Assembly (NCBI GenBank): GCA_005789975.1
Contig: SXWC01000021.1
Location: 1 to 30,069, forward strand
Direction of reading: 5' to 3'
Origin: Planctomycetaceae bacterium
GTDB lineage: Bacteria > Planctomycetota > Planctomycetia > Pirellulales > UBA1268
DNA length: 30,069 bases
Shown here: positions 1 to 6,811 of the stretch, piece after piece
Layout: the number at the start of each line of letters is the position of its first letter
Position numbering within the stretch: the stretch's first letter is position 1
Program-made: the position numbers and the translations under genes
The notes under the pieces: generated by a model
Told to the model about the DNA's origin: nothing
What the model saw: only the letters and a program-made list of their open reading frames with translations
Databases searched by the model: none

Positions 1-142
1 GCGCGCTGATCACGTTGCCCAGCGCCAACAGGCCCGCGTTGATGCTGACCGATTCCTTGAGGCGGAGGCCCTCGTTCCCAGGCGTCATCTCGTCGCCGTC
101 GAGATCGACGACGGGGCCCTTGACCGTGATCTTCGCTGCCAT
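1..142 (-). CDS. icd: NADP isocitrate dehydrogenase, N-terminus only, joined to kinesin-like codons at the window edge
   Basis: The gene starts at the ATG at 142 and runs off the left edge. The first 20 codons read MAAKITVKGPVVDLDGDEMT, which matches the start of the dimeric (eukaryotic/rhizobial-type) NADP isocitrate dehydrogenase; that family begins like M-A-K-I-K-V-x-N-P-V-V-E-L-D-G-D-E-M-T-R-I-I-W. The enzyme would oxidise isocitrate to 2-oxoglutarate and CO2 in the cytoplasm. A good Shine-Dalgarno (CAGGAG on the minus strand) fixes the start. From codon 21 (position 82 leftwards) the expected R-I-I-W is absent. The frame instead continues with GLRLKE and INAGLLALGNVISA, which is the kinesin motor switch II/helix alpha-4 signature, not isocitrate dehydrogenase. 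Only the first 60 bases of the gene are therefore trusted as icd. The rest is probably a chimeric sequence join, although an in-frame fusion cannot be excluded. Confidence 0.6.
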   Translation of the reverse strand, partial: MAAKITVKGPVVDLDGDEMTPGNEGLRLKESVSINAGLLALGNVISA

Positions 143-149
143 GCGTGCG

Positions 150-155
150 CTCCTG
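150..155 (-). promoter_or_regulatory. Ribosome binding site of the icd-like gene
   Basis: CAGGAG on the minus strand lies 7 bases upstream of the ATG at 142. It supports this start, which gives exactly the family N-terminus. Confidence 0.6.
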
Positions 156-202
156 CGGGAATGAATGTGGCGATGTTGTAGCAGCCGGCAGTTGCCGCGC
201 CT

Positions 203-1417
203 TCACGCCGTGACGACGGCCGCGAGGATCTCGGCGGCAGTTCCGACCTCGGCGAGGTCGATCCATTCGTCGGCGGTGTGGGCCTGCGCGATCGAGCCGG
301 GACCGAAGACCACGCTCGGCACCCCGGCGGCGGCGAACACGCTGGCGTTGGTGCCGTAGCGGGCGGCCGTGCGGGCGGCGGCGGAACCGCGACGGCCCGC
401 CTCGGTGGCGAGTTTTGCGACCCAGGGCGCCGCCTTCGGATCACGGGTGGCATCGGTGAGGCCCGCGCTCTCGAGGAAAGGCTCCGCATGTTCGATCCGG
501 GCAGCACCGCAGGCGGCCGCGACCCGGGCGATCACCTCGGCCCGTGCCGCGTGCGGCGACTCGTCCGGCAGCACCCGCCTTTCGACCTCGAGGATCGTCA
601 AATCGGGGACCAGATTGACCCCCGCGCCGCCGCGGATCGTTCCCAGATTGAGCGTCGGAGGGCCGCAGGGATGGTCGGCGTGGCGGGTGAGCAGTTCACC
701 AGCCAGCGCGTCGATCGCGAGGATCGCGTGGCCGGCCGGATAGATCGCGTTGACTCCCTGCTCCGGAAACGCGCTGTGGCAGGCGCGGCCGTGCACCAGA
801 ATCCGCCAGCGGATCGCCCCCTTGTGCTGCACCACGAGGTCGAGCCGCGTGGGCTCCGCGACGATCGCGACCGTCGGGCGGCGGCCGACGACCCGTCGGG
901 CGGCGGCATCCGACGCCGGCGCGTCCGCCGCCGCGGCGGTGTCCCACAGCCGCGAGAGCGCCTTGGCGCCGGTAAAGCCAAACTCCTCGTTCACCGTCGC
1001 GGAGAAGACGATCGTCGCTGCGCGGGTGCCGCCGGACGCGCAGAGCCGCTCCAGGGCCCCGACCATGGCCGCCATGCCTCCCTTGACGTCGCACGTCCCG
1101 CGCCCGTACATCCGCCCATCGCGGACGACCGGAGCGAACGGCTCGATCGTCATGTTCTCGACCGGCACCGTGTCCTGATGGACATCCCAGAGGATGACCG
1201 GAGCCCGCGGCACGGTCGCCTCCAGCCGCGCCACCACGTTGTCGCGTCCCGGAGACACCGGCTGCCGGGCCCACTGCAGGCCGGCGGCGGTGAACCGCTG
1301 AACCAGGTAGTCGCCCACCCGCCCCTCCAGGTATTCAGGGCCGGAAACATCGCGGCCCATCGGATTGACGCTGGGACGCCGCACGAGGTCGGCGAGGATT
1401 GATACGTGGTCGGACAT
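203..1417 (-). CDS. M20 family metallopeptidase/deacylase (ArgE/DapE/ACY1-like)
   Basis: This is a 404-residue di-zinc hydrolase of the M20 family, which removes acyl groups from amino acids or cleaves small peptides in the cytoplasm; acetylornithine deacetylase and succinyl-diaminopimelate desuccinylase are relatives. The metal site is complete: H80 and D82 in LWDVHQDTVP, bridging D110 in GRGTCDVKGG, catalytic base E144 and zinc ligand E145 in VNEEFGFTGA, and a late His in the SIAQAHTADEW segment. The middle part, with VHGRACHSAFPEQGVNAIY, is the usual dimerisation (lid) domain. The ATG at 1417 is preferred over the GTG at 1426 because TAGGGTG (minus strand, 1424-1430) lies 6 bases before it. 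The gene lies 60 bases upstream of the icd-like gene on the same strand and is divergent from the gene at 1538. The exact substrate cannot be read from sequence. Confidence 0.85.
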   Translation of the reverse strand: MSDHVSILADLVRRPSVNPMGRDVSGPEYLEGRVGDYLVQRFTAAGLQWARQPVSPGRDNVVARLEATVPRAPVILWDVHQDTVPVENMTIEPFAPVVRDGRMYGRGTCDVKGGMAAMVGALERLCASGGTRAATIVFSATVNEEFGFTGAKALSRLWDTAAAADAPASDAAARRVVGRRPTVAIVAEPTRLDLVVQHKGAIRWRILVHGRACHSAFPEQGVNAIYPAGHAILAIDALAGELLTRHADHPCGPPTLNLGTIRGGAGVNLVPDLTILEVERRVLPDESPHAARAEVIARVAAACGAARIEHAEPFLESAGLTDATRDPKAAPWVAKLATEAGRRGSAAARTAARYGTNASVFAAAGVPSVVFGPGSIAQAHTADEWIDLAEVGTAAEILAAVVTA

Positions 1418-1475
1418 GCCGAGCACCCTACCAAACGATCCGCCGGCACGCTTTCCCCACCGGTGGAGAGCGTGG

Positions 1476-1481
1476 TAAAAT
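1476..1481 (+). promoter_or_regulatory. Candidate -10 element for the gene at 1538
   Basis: TAAAAT, followed directly by ACCCGGG, lies 57 bases before the ATG at 1538 in the divergent gap 1418-1537. No good -35 is visible. The TA-A-AT/CCCG arrangement resembles the sequence at 28916 before clpC. Confidence 0.35.
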
Positions 1482-1537
1482 ACCCGGGCGTCCGGCTCGA
1501 TCGCTTTGCCGCCGCCCGTTTCCCCGCTGGGTGCTCC

Positions 1538-2533
1538 ATGTCATCGCCCGTCGTTCGATCGCTTCTCCGTGGCGGCCCGTCCACCGCGGTCCGTCTTCTC
1601 GCCATCCTGGTGGCGACTTCCCTCGCAGCCACCGCTGCCGACCGGACGGCTGACGAGCAGGCGATCCGCGCCGCATCCCAAACCTACAAGGAGGCGCTCG
1701 AGCGGGGCGACGGCAAGGCACTTGCCGCCCTGTGGATGCCCGATGGCGACATCATCGACGATGCCGGCCGGGCGGTGAAGGGAAGCGACACCGTCGCGAT
1801 GCTCGAACCGCTCTCCGCTGAAGACTCGAAGGCCGTCAGGCCCCAGGTGGCGATCAGCGAGACGAGCCTGCGTTTCATCAATCCCGATGTCGCGGTCGAG
1901 GACGGAACGGTGGAGGTCGTGCATCCCGGCCACTCAGCCACCTTGCACGGACGATTCTCCGCGACATGGGTGCGGCACGACGGTGCCTGGAAACTCGCGG
2001 CGATCCGCGAGGCCCGCGGCGATCAGGCGGTCGGTCCCGAGACGCTCGCCGATCTTGCCTGGATGGTGGGCGACTGGGTGGTGGTCGATGAGACCGGCGG
2101 CGACGGCCCCCAGCCCGGCAAGCCCGCCATCGAGATGGCCGTTCGCTGGAACCCCTCCCGCACCTACCTGCTCCGCGATCTGAAGATCACGCCTGCGCAC
2201 GATCCGAACGCCCCGGTCACCGCGACCCACATCACGCAGCGGATCGGCTGGGATCCGCTCTCAAAGAGCATCCGTTCGTGGGTGTTCAGCGATGACGGCG
2301 GCCACGGCGAGGCGACATGGAGCCGCGACAACGGGTCGTGGGTGGCGCGGACGACCGCAGTGCTCCCTGACGGCAGCCAGACGTCGGCGATCAACATCTA
2401 TTCCTATGATGGCAAGGACCGCTGCGTCTGGCGGTCGCTGCCCACGCACGTCGGCGGCGAACACATGCCACAGGTCAACATGACGATGGTTCGCACAGCG
2501 GGTTCGGAAACCACCGAGGAAACGGCACGATGA
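1538..2533 (+). CDS. Exported DUF4440/SnoaL-like (SgcJ/EcaC-type) protein
   Basis: This 331-residue protein starts at the ATG at 1538, where an n-region with arginines and a hydrophobic stretch (about residues 17-33, ending in ATA-AD) form a signal peptide. The longer open frame upstream to 1406 lacks a signal and is not used. Residues about 36-160 form a SnoaL-like/DUF4440 cone-fold domain, with the typical opening of DEQAIRAASQTYKEALERGD and a ...LWMPDGDIID... strand, and end with a WKLAAIRE strand. The remaining 170 residues look beta-rich with many Trp residues and resemble the C-terminal halves seen in such planctomycete proteins. No catalytic set is obvious. Its stop overlaps the start of the next gene (ATGA), so the two are probably co-translated. 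The biochemical role is unknown and the family assignment is moderately sure. Confidence 0.75.
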   Translation: MSSPVVRSLLRGGPSTAVRLLAILVATSLAATAADRTADEQAIRAASQTYKEALERGDGKALAALWMPDGDIIDDAGRAVKGSDTVAMLEPLSAEDSKAVRPQVAISETSLRFINPDVAVEDGTVEVVHPGHSATLHGRFSATWVRHDGAWKLAAIREARGDQAVGPETLADLAWMVGDWVVVDETGGDGPQPGKPAIEMAVRWNPSRTYLLRDLKITPAHDPNAPVTATHITQRIGWDPLSKSIRSWVFSDDGGHGEATWSRDNGSWVARTTAVLPDGSQTSAINIYSYDGKDRCVWRSLPTHVGGEHMPQVNMTMVRTAGSETTEETAR

Positions 2534-3339
2534 GGACGTCGCGCATCATGACGGGGAGCCTGCGTCCATTTTGCGGAGCCCCCGCCGGCTTGATCCTGCT
2601 GGGCTGCCTGGCCGCTCTGGCGTGCCCGGTCTCCCGGGCCCAGGGAGACAGGGGTCCGACGGAGCCGGTCGCGGCAGGGGCGCAGGGGCCGCAGTCCGAA
2701 GGCGAGGGGGGCGACGGCGATCTGGCCCGCAAGGTCGAGATCATGAACAGCCAACGGTGGCGGCGGGCGATTTTCGAACTCGGCGAATGGCTCTCGTCAC
2801 AGCGAATCTACTCCCCGCAGGAGGTCCGCAACATCAAGGCCGACTTCAACAAGCGGGTCACCGCGATGTCGTCCTACGAGCTCGAATATCTGCTCGAGGA
2901 TCTCGACGCGAAGTTCAAGATCCTCGAAACCCCCGAAGCCAAGGACGCGCGGCAGTGGGTCGGCCAGTATCTCTCGGTGATGTCGGATCAGAAGCGGGCC
3001 GAGGTGATCAAGGACGTGCCCGACGTGGTGAAGATGTCGTCGGCCCAGCTGCAGCAGGAGATCGACAAGATCGAGCAGAAGCGGACCGCCCTTCAGCGGC
3101 AGCAGGCGGGCTTCGACGCCAGCCGCCAGCAACTCGTGGAGCGGGCACAGGCGGCACGGCAGCAGACCGCCGCCGCCTCGAACGCCGCGGCTTCGCGGAT
3201 GCAGTCGGGAGTGTCGTACTCGCCCTACCGGAGCCAGGGGGGAGGCAAGCCCCCCTTCTCGGACGTGAAGGGATCGGGGATGAGCGTGGGCGTGGGGCCG
3301 TTCGGCGCCTACGCGAGTTTCAACGTCGGCAACTTCTGA
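2530..3339 (+). CDS. Exported coiled-coil protein of unknown function
   Basis: This 269-residue protein begins inside the stop codon of the preceding gene (ATGA overlap). An N-terminal hydrophobic segment (about residues 18-34, ending SRA-QG) looks like a signal peptide. A lipobox-like LLGC also occurs at about residues 23-26, so a lipoprotein is possible but less likely. After a Gly/Glu-rich linker, residues 65-160 are charged and mostly helical. Residues about 175-222 form a Gln/Ala/Arg-rich coiled coil (QLQQEIDKIEQKRTALQRQQ onward). The last 45 residues are rich in Gly, Ser, Tyr and Phe and end in ASFNVGNF. I recognise no family. The tight coupling to the DUF4440-like gene suggests both act in the periplasm or at the envelope, which is inference. 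Confidence 0.7.
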   Translation: MRTSRIMTGSLRPFCGAPAGLILLGCLAALACPVSRAQGDRGPTEPVAAGAQGPQSEGEGGDGDLARKVEIMNSQRWRRAIFELGEWLSSQRIYSPQEVRNIKADFNKRVTAMSSYELEYLLEDLDAKFKILETPEAKDARQWVGQYLSVMSDQKRAEVIKDVPDVVKMSSAQLQQEIDKIEQKRTALQRQQAGFDASRQQLVERAQAARQQTAAASNAAASRMQSGVSYSPYRSQGGGKPPFSDVKGSGMSVGVGPFGAYASFNVGNF

Positions 3340-3350
3340 ACAGCGTCGGC

Positions 3351-3378
3351 CGGGGGGTGCGGCGGGTGACGCCCCCCG
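3351..3378 (+). terminator. GC hairpin just after the coiled-coil protein gene
   Basis: Arms CGGGGGG (3351-3357) and CCCCCCG (3372-3378) form a 7-bp perfect stem 11 bases after the stop codon. No T-tract follows, so this may be a weak or Rho-assisted terminator, or an mRNA 3' stabiliser. Confidence 0.4.
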
Positions 3379-3386
3379 TGGCTGGC

Positions 3387-3417
3387 AATCTGGCTGGCAA
3401 CTTGGGCTGGCAAGTTG
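3387..3417 (+). repeat. CTGGCAA-type short tandem repeats with embedded inverted repeat
   Basis: Three close copies of GGCTGGCAA occur in the gap 3340-3567. CAACTTG (3398-3404) and CAAGTTG (3411-3417) form a perfect 7-bp inverted repeat around the loop GGCTGG. It is not followed by T residues. The rest of the 228-base gap shows no gene. GGTATCCATACC near 3512 is a further small palindrome and could be part of the promoter for the gene at 3568. Confidence 0.45.
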
Positions 3418-3567
3418 GGCAGTCAAGCGAAGACCGGCAACCCCGCCGGGATCGTCCCGGTGTTTTTCAGGGCCGGGCATCACTTTCGGGCTGTTGCGGA
3501 CTGTCGGGGATTGGTATCCATACCCCCCCCACGGCTGGGATCCTGCAGCCCGTCCGACGCAGCCCGC

Positions 3568-4608
3568 ATGCCCATGCTTCGCAATCCTGCACACGCCACC
3601 GTCGCCCCTCCACCGATCCCGCCCGTGGCGGGTGCCGATCCGCGGCCGCGCTTTTCCGTGATGATTCCGACCTGCCAGCCGGACGAGATGCTCTGCAGCA
3701 CGCTCGAGTCGGTGCTCCGGCAGGCGGGCTCCCGGGATGACATGCAGATCGCCATCGTGGACGACGCCTCGACGCCGGGGCTCGTCACCGATCTGGTTCG
3801 ATCGGTCGATCGCTTCGGTCGAATCGAAGTGATCGAACATGATCGCCGCCTGGGGCTGAGCGGCAACTGGAACCGTGCGATCGGTCTGGCGAGAGGCGAA
3901 CTCGTCCACCTGCTTCATCAGGATGACTACGTCGAGCGGGGATTCTACGCGCGGTTCCACCGCGGATTCTCGCGCGAGCCGGACATCGGCATGGCGTTTT
4001 GCCGCAGCAGGATCGTGGATGCCGGCGGCCGCCACCTCAAGACGAGTTCGCGGCAGCGGTGGCTGCCCGGGGTGATCGCCAACTGGCTGCCGACGATCGG
4101 CGCGCGTCAGCGGATCCAGACGCCGGCCGCCGTCGTGCCCCGCCGCACCTACGAGACGCTCGGCGGCTACCGGCCCGACTTGTGCCACGCACTCGACTGG
4201 GAGATGTGGGTGCGAATCGCCGCGCGGTATCGCGTGTGGTACGAGCCGCGCACGCTGGCCGTCTACCGGCGGCACGTCGCCAACGAGACCACGCGACTCA
4301 TCGCCATGGGGGCCGTCTGGCCCGACATGGCCCGCGCCATCCGGATCAATGCCGCCTCGCTGCCCGAGCCGATCCGCGACCAGATCCTCTCGGCCAGCGT
4401 CCGCTGGCACGCGGCTTCCGCCCTACGCACCGCCAAGCGGCAGCTTTCCGCCGGGGCGACCGGGGCCGCCGCCGACACGCTGCGAGCCATTCCCGACCTG
4501 CTCGATCTCGTCGGCGGCTCGGCGGCTGAAGGCTTCGCCGCCCAGAGGCTTTCCATCCTGCAGGCGCGGCTTGATGACGGCCCACTCACCGTGCGGAGAG
4601 CGGCCTGA
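3568..4608 (+). CDS. Family 2 glycosyltransferase (GT2)
   Basis: This 346-residue protein has a GT-A fold. The chain opens after a Pro-rich leader with FSVMIPTCQPDEML (about residues 30-43). Next come IAIVDDAST (nucleotide-binding aspartates), the GLSGNWNRAIGLARGELVHL segment typical of GT2, and HLLHQDDYVE, whose Q-D-D is the metal-binding DXD. TPAAVVPRRTYETLGGY and LDWEMWVRIA (catalytic ED-like region) follow, with VYRRHVANET near the end of the fold. It should transfer a sugar from a nucleotide donor, probably to a cell-surface polysaccharide; the acceptor is unknown. No membrane segment is seen. The ATG at 3568 is chosen because upstream in-frame codons (from TTG 3415) cross the repeat-rich gap. 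It is followed 19 bases later by a rhamnan synthesis F-type gene, which supports a surface-glycan role. Confidence 0.85.
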   Translation: MPMLRNPAHATVAPPPIPPVAGADPRPRFSVMIPTCQPDEMLCSTLESVLRQAGSRDDMQIAIVDDASTPGLVTDLVRSVDRFGRIEVIEHDRRLGLSGNWNRAIGLARGELVHLLHQDDYVERGFYARFHRGFSREPDIGMAFCRSRIVDAGGRHLKTSSRQRWLPGVIANWLPTIGARQRIQTPAAVVPRRTYETLGGYRPDLCHALDWEMWVRIAARYRVWYEPRTLAVYRRHVANETTRLIAMGAVWPDMARAIRINAASLPEPIRDQILSASVRWHAASALRTAKRQLSAGATGAAADTLRAIPDLLDLVGGSAAEGFAAQRLSILQARLDDGPLTVRRAA

Positions 4609-4627
4609 TCACCGCCGCACACGAGTC

Positions 4628-5521
4628 ATGAGCCAAGGCCAGGCGTGCGGGCTCCCGCCGGCTTCCCGCGGACGATCCGCGCGGGCCATCGTGCTGGCCC
4701 ACTTCGATCCGGCCGGGGAGTTCGATCCGCACGTTCGGCATGCCATCGCCGAATACCGCCGGTTCGCCGAGCGGCTCGTGGTGGTGTCCAACGGTGGCCG
4801 GCACTTGCCGGCGGCGCTGAAGCCATTCGTCGATGATTTCCTGCCCCGCGCGAACGTCGGCTACGACTTCTGCGCCTGGCGGAACGGACTGGCGACGCTC
4901 GACAGGTCTGCGTTCGACGAGGTGTTCTGCGTCAACGACAGCGTCTACGGCCCGCTCGTCGATGTGGCTCCAGCCTTCGACGATCCGCGCACCGCGGCGG
5001 CCGATCTCTGGGGCATGGTCGTTTCAGACCAGCCCACGAGCCGCGATGCACCGCGAGTCCGACACCTCCAATCCTGGTTCTTCGGCATGCGACGCCGCTT
5101 TTTCGAGTCGGACTGCGCCGACGACTTCTGGTCGGGAGTCGAGCCCTTGGGATCGAAACGCGAGATCATCAACCGCTACGAGATCGGCCTTTCCCGACGG
5201 GCCGCCGAGGCGGGGTTTCGAGTCGCGGGGCTCTATGACGGATCAGCGGCGGCCCACGTCGGACTCCGCGAGGTGCTCCCCCACCTCTCGCTCCGCGAGC
5301 CGAGGCGTTCCTGGCGGCTGGTGCGGAAGAGCCGCCGCCCCCACAACCCCAGCGAGCTCGTCTGGTGGCGGCTGCTCGAGGCGGGGATCCCGTTCGTGAA
5401 AATCGGACTTTTCCGGGTCAATCACTACGGCCACGATCTGTCCCGCGTGATGGCGGGGCTCGGCCGATCGACCCGGTTCGACCTCGGCCTGATCCGCAGG
5501 CACCTGGCCCGCTGCGGCTGA
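4628..5521 (+). CDS. Rhamnan synthesis protein F (RgpF)-type glycosyltransferase
   Basis: This 297-residue protein carries the RgpF hallmarks: an N-terminal VLAHFDPAGEFDPHVRHAI segment, RLVVVSNG, the signature NVGYDFCAWRNGL, then EVFCVNDSVYGPL, and further on LQSWFFGMRR and the E-IGLSRRA segment. The family builds rhamnose-rich surface polymers in streptococci and occurs in many O-antigen/capsule loci. The C-terminus (NPSELVWWRLLEAGIPFVKI, then RVNHYGHD) matches the usual end. The ATG at 4628 starts just after the GT2 stop, and open frame upstream of it overlaps the GT2 gene out of frame. The pair probably acts in the cytoplasm at the membrane face on a lipid-linked glycan. The sugar it transfers is not readable from the sequence. 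Confidence 0.8.
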   Translation: MSQGQACGLPPASRGRSARAIVLAHFDPAGEFDPHVRHAIAEYRRFAERLVVVSNGGRHLPAALKPFVDDFLPRANVGYDFCAWRNGLATLDRSAFDEVFCVNDSVYGPLVDVAPAFDDPRTAAADLWGMVVSDQPTSRDAPRVRHLQSWFFGMRRRFFESDCADDFWSGVEPLGSKREIINRYEIGLSRRAAEAGFRVAGLYDGSAAAHVGLREVLPHLSLREPRRSWRLVRKSRRPHNPSELVWWRLLEAGIPFVKIGLFRVNHYGHDLSRVMAGLGRSTRFDLGLIRRHLARCG

Positions 5522-5592
5522 AAAATGGGGCACTGACCCGCGGGTATGCCGGGATCGGAAGGGGCAGACTCGTCGGCTGGAAACCGCCCCTG

Positions 5593-5598
5593 TATAAA
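5593..5598 (+). promoter_or_regulatory. Candidate -10 element upstream of the nuo leader
   Basis: TATAAA within CTGTATAAAGATGCGGG lies in the gap after the RgpF-type gene. No clear -35 lies 17 bases upstream. If active, its transcript would run straight into the terminator hairpin at 5609-5647. Confidence 0.3.
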
Positions 5599-5608
5599 GA
5601 TGCGGGTT

Positions 5609-5647
5609 CCGGAGAGGCCGGCGGATCGACGATCCTCCGGTTTTTTT
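5609..5647 (+). terminator. Intrinsic terminator (or attenuator) before nuoA
   Basis: CCGGCGGATCG (5618-5628) pairs with CGATCCTCCGG (5630-5640) with one mismatch. Alternatively CCGGAG (5609-5614) pairs with CTCCGG (5635-5640). Seven T residues (5641-5647) follow at once. It would end the glycosyltransferase transcript 100 bases after its stop. Because a TATA-like box sits upstream of it, it could also attenuate nuo transcription. Confidence 0.75.
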
Positions 5648-5652
5648 GGGGT

Positions 5653-5682
5653 CCGACTTTGTGATGAATTTCACGAAGTCGG
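5653..5682 (+). promoter_or_regulatory. 30-bp near-perfect palindrome with CRP-like core upstream of nuoA
   Basis: Arms CCGACTTTGTGA (5653-5664) and TCACGAAGTCGG (5671-5682) match at 11 of 12 positions around the 6-base centre TGAATT. The core TGTGA-N6-TCACG differs at one base from the CRP-family consensus TGTGA-N6-TCACA. As RNA the stem can extend to 5648-5687 with one mismatch and two G-U pairs. It lies 69 bases before the nuoA start, a fitting place for an operator or a leader hairpin. Confidence 0.55.
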
Positions 5683-5750
5683 TTCCCGCGGCCGAAAACC
5701 ACGTATCGGCCCGGCTCCCCCGCCGCCGAACGCCCTTTTCCGAGGTCTCG

Positions 5751-6146
5751 ATGGACGCGATCCTCCCGGTGCTGCTCTTCGTCGCGGTTGCGGCGGCCGT
5801 ATCGGTCGGGCTGCTCGTGGCGGCCAACCTGATCGGCCCCCGGCGGTCCGGGGCCGTGAAGGAGATGCCGTACGAGAGCGGCATGGACCCCGTCCACGAC
5901 ACCCGCCGACGGTTCGACGTGCGGTTTCACCTGGTGGCGATCACGTTTCTCGTGTTCGACGTGGAGCTGCTCTTTCTCTATCCGTGGGCCGTCGCCAGCC
6001 GGTCGGCGGCCGGCGTCGATGCGGCCGTGCAGGGGGGCCTCGTCTCGTCGCGGGGCCTCGTCTTCGGTGCCGCGATGGCATTCATCGCGCTGGTTGTCGT
6101 GGGCTTCGCCTACGACTGGAGAAAGGGGGTTTTCCGATGGCGGTAG
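5751..6146 (+). CDS. nuoA: NADH-quinone oxidoreductase subunit A
   Basis: This 131-residue membrane subunit of complex I has three transmembrane helices (about residues 5-27, 64-85 and 97-118). The family signature is clear: [20 protein letters not shown], followed by [20 protein letters not shown], with the conserved acidic residues of the loop and helix 2 next to the quinone chamber. The ATG at 5751 is preceded by GAGGT; the frame is open upstream to 5646 but crosses the operator-like palindrome. It is the first gene of the 14-gene nuo operon. Its end overlaps nuoB by 10 bases, implying translational coupling. Transcription is probably controlled from the gap 5522-5750. Confidence 0.95.
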   Translation: MDAILPVLLFVAVAAAVSVGLLVAANLIGPRRSGAVKEMPYESGMDPVHDTRRRFDVRFHLVAITFLVFDVELLFLYPWAVASRSAAGVDAAVQGGLVSSRGLVFGAAMAFIALVVVGFAYDWRKGVFRWR

Positions 6147-6778
6147 TCCATTCGGTTCCGTCCAACAGGCTCGAGCTCCCGGAAAATGTCGTCATTGGCC
6201 GGCTCGACTCGCTCGCCAACTGGTGCCGCAAGAACAGCCTCTGGCCGATGCCGTTCGCCACGGCATGCTGCGGCATCGAACTGATGGCAACAGGCGCCAG
6301 CAAGCACGACCTCGCCCGCTTCGGTGCCGAGGTCTTCCGCTTCAGCCCGCGGCAGTGCGACCTGATGATCGTGGCCGGCCGGGTGGTGATGAAGATGCTG
6401 CCGGTGCTCCAGCGAATCTGGCAGCAGATGCACGAGCCCAAGTGGTGCATCTCCATGGGAGCCTGCGCGAGCACGGGAGGCGTTTTCGACACCTACGCCG
6501 TCGTGCAGGGCATCGACCGTTTCATCCCCGTCGACATGTACGTGCCCGGCTGCCCCCCGCGGCCCGAGCAGCTCATCCAGGCGATCATCGACCTGCAGGA
6601 CAAAATCCAGCGGGAGGGCACGATCACCGGCCGCGAGTTCGACACCGCGGGCCGGCAGCTCCGCAAGCGGGCACTCGAGGAGATCGCGAGCCCGCTGTCG
6701 ATCGACGCCTCCCGGAATCCCATGCTGCAGCGAGAACTCGCCGCGGCGGCCGATGCCATCGCCGGCCGGAACAACTGA
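6137..6778 (+). CDS. nuoB: NADH-quinone oxidoreductase subunit B
   Basis: This 213-residue subunit binds Fe-S cluster N2, the last cluster before quinone. All four ligands are present: adjacent C44 and C45 (TACCGIEL), C110 (MGACASTGG) and C139 (VPGCPPRPE). The [14 protein letters not shown] segment and [20 protein letters not shown] are typical. The C-terminal 50 residues (after [11 protein letters not shown]) are a polar tail longer than in E. coli. The ATG at 6137 is used because GAAAGGGGG lies just upstream and the protein then starts at the family's normal point. The gene overlaps nuoA by 10 bases. NuoB works in the connecting arm with NuoC, NuoD and NuoI at the cytoplasmic membrane. Confidence 0.95.
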   Translation: MAVVHSVPSNRLELPENVVIGRLDSLANWCRKNSLWPMPFATACCGIELMATGASKHDLARFGAEVFRFSPRQCDLMIVAGRVVMKMLPVLQRIWQQMHEPKWCISMGACASTGGVFDTYAVVQGIDRFIPVDMYVPGCPPRPEQLIQAIIDLQDKIQREGTITGREFDTAGRQLRKRALEEIASPLSIDASRNPMLQRELAAAADAIAGRNN

Positions 6779-6811
6779 CCCTAGTGACCCTAGAGACCTG
6801 CTCGCCCACCC

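Noticed and set aside
278..1402. A 374-codon plus-strand frame opposite the M20 gene
   Set aside because: The minus strand carries the complete M20 metal site; the plus frame is a compositional shadow.
2797..4410. A 537-codon minus-strand frame opposite the coiled-coil and GT2 genes
   Set aside because: It crosses the intergenic repeats and two real genes and has no recognisable domain.
5546..6136. Extended start for nuoB reaching back over nuoA
   Set aside because: It would lie in another frame over nuoA. The ATG at 6137 has a ribosome site and gives the normal NuoB N-terminus.
6779..6811. CCCTAG double repeat between nuoB and nuoC as a regulatory site
   Set aside because: Only two short copies within a 33-base gap inside an operon; most likely chance.
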